Below, piece after piece: positions 63,546 through 64,000 of a stretch of DNA of 64,000 bases. The DNA is taken from the NCBI RefSeq assembly GCF_027941955.1, contig NZ_CP115960.1:496001-560000 (forward strand), read 5' to 3'. The notes under the pieces are model-generated. The model did no database searches. It worked only from the letters and a program-made list of their open reading frames with translations, and was not told the origin of the DNA. Numbering within the stretch: the first letter of the stretch is position 1; the number at the start of each line of letters is the position of its first letter. The DNA comes from Sphingomonas sp. 7/4-4 (GTDB lineage: Bacteria > Pseudomonadota > Alphaproteobacteria > Sphingomonadales > Sphingomonadaceae). Made by a program: the position numbers and the translations under genes.

Positions 63546-63616
63546 AGAGGAATGCTTGACCCCGTCCAGCCGCCGCGCGACTGTCCGCCATCCTAAGATC
63601 CTCGGGGTTTTTCCAC

Positions 63617-64000
63617 ATGATCCGTACCGGCATCTCGATGCTCGCGCTCGTCTCGTTCCTGGCCGCTCCCGCGGTCTCGCAGACCGCGCCGGCGACACCT
63701 GCGACCAGTGCGCCCACTGCCGCCGAGGCACAGGCGTTCATCGACCGCGTCCAGAAGGAATATACCGAGTTCAACCTGATCAGTCAGCGCGTCGCGTGGA
63801 TCAACGCGACCTACATCACCGACGACACCGATGCGCTCGCCGCCGAATATGGCGCGCGGGGCACCGAAATGGCGGTGCGCTATGCGCTCGAGGCGGCGAA
63901 GTACCAGAATGCGCCGGGGCTGAGCGCCGAGCAGAAGCGCCAGCTCACCATGCTGCGCAGCGCGATCACGCTTCCCGCGCCGACCACGCCGGGCGCCGCG
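63617..64000 (+). CDS. M2 family peptidyl-dipeptidase (ACE-like), partial
   Basis: The first 128 residues of a protein cut by the right edge. A signal peptide (MIRTGISMLALVSFLAAPAV) ends near SQTA. The mature start AAEAQAFIDRVQKEYTEFNL and RVAWINATYITDDTDALAAE are typical of bacterial M2 peptidases, homologues of angiotensin-converting enzyme that release C-terminal dipeptides in the periplasm. The zinc-binding HExxH would lie off the window. The shallow family match makes this a fairly safe but incomplete call. Confidence 0.8.
   Translation, partial: MIRTGISMLALVSFLAAPAVSQTAPATPATSAPTAAEAQAFIDRVQKEYTEFNLISQRVAWINATYITDDTDALAAEYGARGTEMAVRYALEAAKYQNAPGLSAEQKRQLTMLRSAITLPAPTTPGAA

Overview
The window is a GC-rich chromosome segment of an alphaproteobacterium, most likely a Sphingomonas or close relative (Sphingomonadaceae). 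This rests on the overall protein style, an alphaproteobacterial type A RNase P RNA, the ffh-rpsP-rimM-trmD-rplS translation block with a long Ala/Glu-rich S16 tail, abundant TonB receptors, and dispersed palindromes of the GTCATCCCGGCGAAAGCC type. It is ordinary chromosome: I see no phage, insertion sequence, tRNA or CRISPR array.

Layout. 1-863: a NUDIX protein and a DUF47 (PhoU-like) protein whose reading frames are joined. 883-2824: a small exported protein and a GT-C-like membrane protein. 15568 down to 2832: one tightly overlapping leftward operon for a surface glycan or glycolipid (HpcH/HpaI aldolase, inositol-phosphatase-like enzyme, Wza-like exporter, Wzz-like protein, GT2, two large membrane glycosyltransferase-like proteins, GtrA flippase, NAD-epimerase, acetolactate-synthase-like TPP enzyme, Zn-ribbon methyltransferase). 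15.7-20.3 kb: M23 peptidase, then ECF sigma/FecR/STN-TonB receptor. 20.3-23.9 kb: a probable zinc locus (DUF2946, ZnuD-like receptor, MerC-like protein, Fur/Zur regulator). 24.4-25.5 kb: serine beta-lactamase-like hydrolase. 25.5-30.7 kb: chemotaxis-type cluster cheA-cheW-cheY-cheB-cheR without a receptor gene. 30.7-33.7 kb: amidase, YbjQ-like protein, rnpB, J-domain protein, [2Fe-2S] ferredoxin, SufE.

33.7-38.2 kb: a phage-shock-protein locus. Divergent pspF, a sigma-54 promoter, a 35-residue leader protein, pspA, pspB and pspC are followed by six further small membrane proteins. Five of those six carry a PspB-like coiled-coil tail. I consider this the most novel element in the window. 38.2-45.3 kb: PuuD-like membrane protein, sodB, yciB, ftsY, mtaB, DUF924, a GGDEF-EAL protein. 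45.6-53.9 kb: ffh, rpsP, rimM, trmD and rplS, interrupted by a metallophosphoesterase, a glycine-rich-domain/TIGR04222 pair, a thioredoxin-reductase-like protein, an AdaA-like regulator and an SRPBCC protein. 53.9-54.9 kb: a glyoxalase-like gene and soxR around a perfect SoxR box. 55-64 kb: S9 peptidase, asd, two GFA proteins, an EmrAB-MarR efflux operon, an alpha/beta hydrolase and the start of an M2 peptidase.

Data quality. Seventeen genes, including the essential ffh and ftsY, are broken by about 26 single-base frame changes, nearly all a missing C or G in a run of 3-5. In every case restoring the bases gives a whole protein of normal length. I read these as residual assembly errors, not as pseudogenes or recoding, and I give such genes as single CDS entries over their full span. 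There is also possible extra damage at the M23 start and the NUDIX/DUF47 junction.
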